From NCBI GenBank assembly GCA_013374015.1, contig BLLL01000013.1, positions 1 to 48,216 of the forward strand: DNA of 48,216 nt, given 5' to 3'. Both the position numbers and the translations under genes were made by a program. The notes under the pieces were generated by a model, which made no database searches, was not told where the DNA came from, and worked only from the letters and a program-made list of their open reading frames with translations. How positions within the stretch are numbered: the stretch's first letter is position 1; every line of letters begins with the position of its first letter. This DNA comes from Candidatus Desulfovibrio kirbyi (GTDB taxonomy: Bacteria; Desulfobacterota; Desulfovibrionia; Desulfovibrionales; Desulfovibrionaceae). Below, piece by piece: positions 47,671 through 48,216 of the stretch.

Positions 47671-47699
47671 GGGCTATGTGCTTTTTTTACACATAACCC
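47671..47699. repeat. conserved hairpin of the element end, right copy
   Basis: gggctatgtg (47671-47680) pairs with cacataaccc (47690-47699) around a T-rich loop. It lies between repA and tRNA-Thr, as in the middle copy. Confidence 0.5.
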
Positions 47700-47710
47700 A
47701 TTGATTTTAC

Positions 47711-47786
47711 TGGAGCCGACTGTCAGAATTGAACTGACGACCTGCTGATTACGAATCAGCTGCTCTACCATCTGAGCTAAGTCGGC
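47711..47786 (-). tRNA. tRNA-Thr (anticodon CGU)
   Basis: On the minus strand the gene folds as a full cloverleaf. The acceptor stem GCCGACU pairs with AGUCGGC, the D arm is GCUCAGAUGGUAGAGC, the anticodon stem GCUGA/UCAGC closes a loop UUCGUAA, and the T arm is GUCAG-UUCAAUU-CUGAC. CCA is encoded (47711-47713). The anticodon CGU reads ACG (Thr). It looks functional and lies inside the element, between the repA end and the right attachment core. Confidence 0.93.
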
Positions 47787-47810
47787 GTGGGAGAAGGCAT
47801 ATCCCGCGCT

Positions 47811-47831
47811 AGGGTAGCAATGGGGTAGCAA
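47811..47831 (+). repeat. paired agggtagcaat motif beyond tRNA-Thr
   Basis: A near-exact third copy of the 21-bp motif, in the same orientation as the one before the integrase. No start codon follows closely here. It may be an arm-type site, or the leader of a lost integrase gene. Confidence 0.5.
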
Positions 47832-47916
47832 AAAACATAATTCACCAAGTGCATCTACTCGGCAACATTCTGTTTTTACTGTCTTTAATCTATAAAATGC
47901 CTCCGAAGGTATACTT

Positions 47917-47955
47917 ATTACGAATAAGCTGCTCTACCAACTGAGCTAAGTCGGC
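47917..47955 (-). other. right attachment site: displaced 5' half of tRNA-Thr with 19-bp core
   Basis: On the minus strand 47955-47917 reads as the 5' acceptor strand, D arm and 5' anticodon arm of tRNA-Thr and then diverges. The 19-bp core (47917-47935) equals that at 14708-14726. The D loop differs from the intact tRNA at one base (AGUUGG against AGAUGG). It is the partner of the 3' half at 14671. Confidence 0.75.
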
Positions 47956-48061
47956 CTGATGGGCAACGCAACGTATGTATGGGGAGTTCTTGTTACCTTT
48001 TGGGCAGGACGGTGTCAAGATTCAGAATCACAAGATGTCGGAGCGCGGAGCATGCGGTCTT

Positions 48062-48216
48062 TCACAAAGCTCCGTGTTTTTTCTGATGACTGGAACGTAA
48101 CCGGATGCGCATGGGCGCATAGCGCAGGGCAAAAAGCTTGCGCAGGGCGCGTTCCAGATAGCGGACATAATTTTCCGGCACCCGTTCGGAATCGCTTACA
48201 AAAAATACAAAAGTCG
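48062..48216 (-). CDS. der: GTPase Der, C-terminal end (partial)
   Basis: The minus strand from the window edge encodes TFVFFVSDSERVPENYVRYL, then RKLFALRYAPMRIRLRSSHQ, ending at TGA 48062-48064. This is the C-terminal KH-like domain of Der (EngA), a ribosome-assembly GTPase. It is core chromosome and marks the right limit of mobile DNA. Confidence 0.85.
   Translation of the reverse strand, partial: TFVFFVSDSERVPENYVRYLERALRKLFALRYAPMRIRLRSSHQKKHGAL

Noticed and set aside
47917-47955. Second tRNA-Thr gene
   Set aside because: Only the 5' half is present; the sequence diverges after the anticodon loop, so it cannot fold into a tRNA.

Overview
The window is accessory DNA between a chromosomal landmark at the right edge (3' end of the GTPase gene der, minus strand) and unfinished mobile DNA at the left edge. 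Base composition is moderate (roughly 50-55% GC in the transfer genes, lower in some cargo). An IncP-like Trb/Tra transfer cluster sits beside a tRNA-Thr(CGU) site. I think of a sulfate-reducing Desulfovibrio-like proteobacterium, but the sequence does not prove this.

Region 1 (1-14.6 kb) is dominated by a seven-gene, tightly coupled plus-strand operon (328-13908): SNF2-type helicase with a DUF3883-like C-terminus; RecF-like AAA ATPase plus HNH nuclease (Septu-like); DUF1156 adenine DNA methyltransferase; a second AAA ATPase plus TOPRIM/DUF3226-like protein (PARIS/OLD-like); and a giant Swt1-HEPN/DUF499 ATPase. It reads as a composite anti-phage system in which two ATPase-nuclease pairs are nested inside a helicase/methylase/DUF499 scaffold. 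It is bracketed by decayed copies of a plasmid-type repA end.

Region 2 (14.67-25.2 kb) starts at a displaced 3' half of tRNA-Thr and a tyrosine integrase. A regulatory block (excisionase-like gene, two small genes, Fic protein, small HTH-like gene, traK) follows and is repeated, without fic, at 23.7-25.2 kb. Between the copies lie a deletion scar joining the start of traL to the end of traG, a 492-bp defective IS1595-like element with an 8-bp target duplication, and an overlapping two-gene unit of metallophosphoesterase plus GHKL (HSP90-like) ATPase, which looks like an uncharacterised defence module.

Region 3 (24.9-43.6 kb) is a nearly complete IncP-like conjugation cluster: traK-traL-traM-trbB-com-trbC-trbD-trbE-trbJ-trbL-trbF-trbG-trbH-trbI, then traG and traF, then an ArdC-type antirestriction/TOPRIM protein and a truncated topoisomerase. 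Opposite-strand modules interrupt it: a solitary HTH gene, hicA-hicB-hicB and brnT-brnA. I see no relaxase, so the element is probably not self-transmissible as it stands.

Region 4 (43.6-48.2 kb) holds a Rha-type antirepressor fused by a junction to the truncated topoisomerase, a broken AT-rich gene, a DUF4393/Abi-alpha-like gene, an origin-like repeat, an intact repA-like gene, a complete tRNA-Thr, the displaced 5' half of a second tRNA-Thr, and der. A 19-bp direct repeat at 14708 and 47917 delimits a 33.2-kb integrated element.

Several otherwise good genes (HNH, DUF499, trbE, ardC) carry one-base indels in or near short homopolymers, and trbD carries a 10-bp duplication. The single-base ones may be sequencing errors rather than biology.
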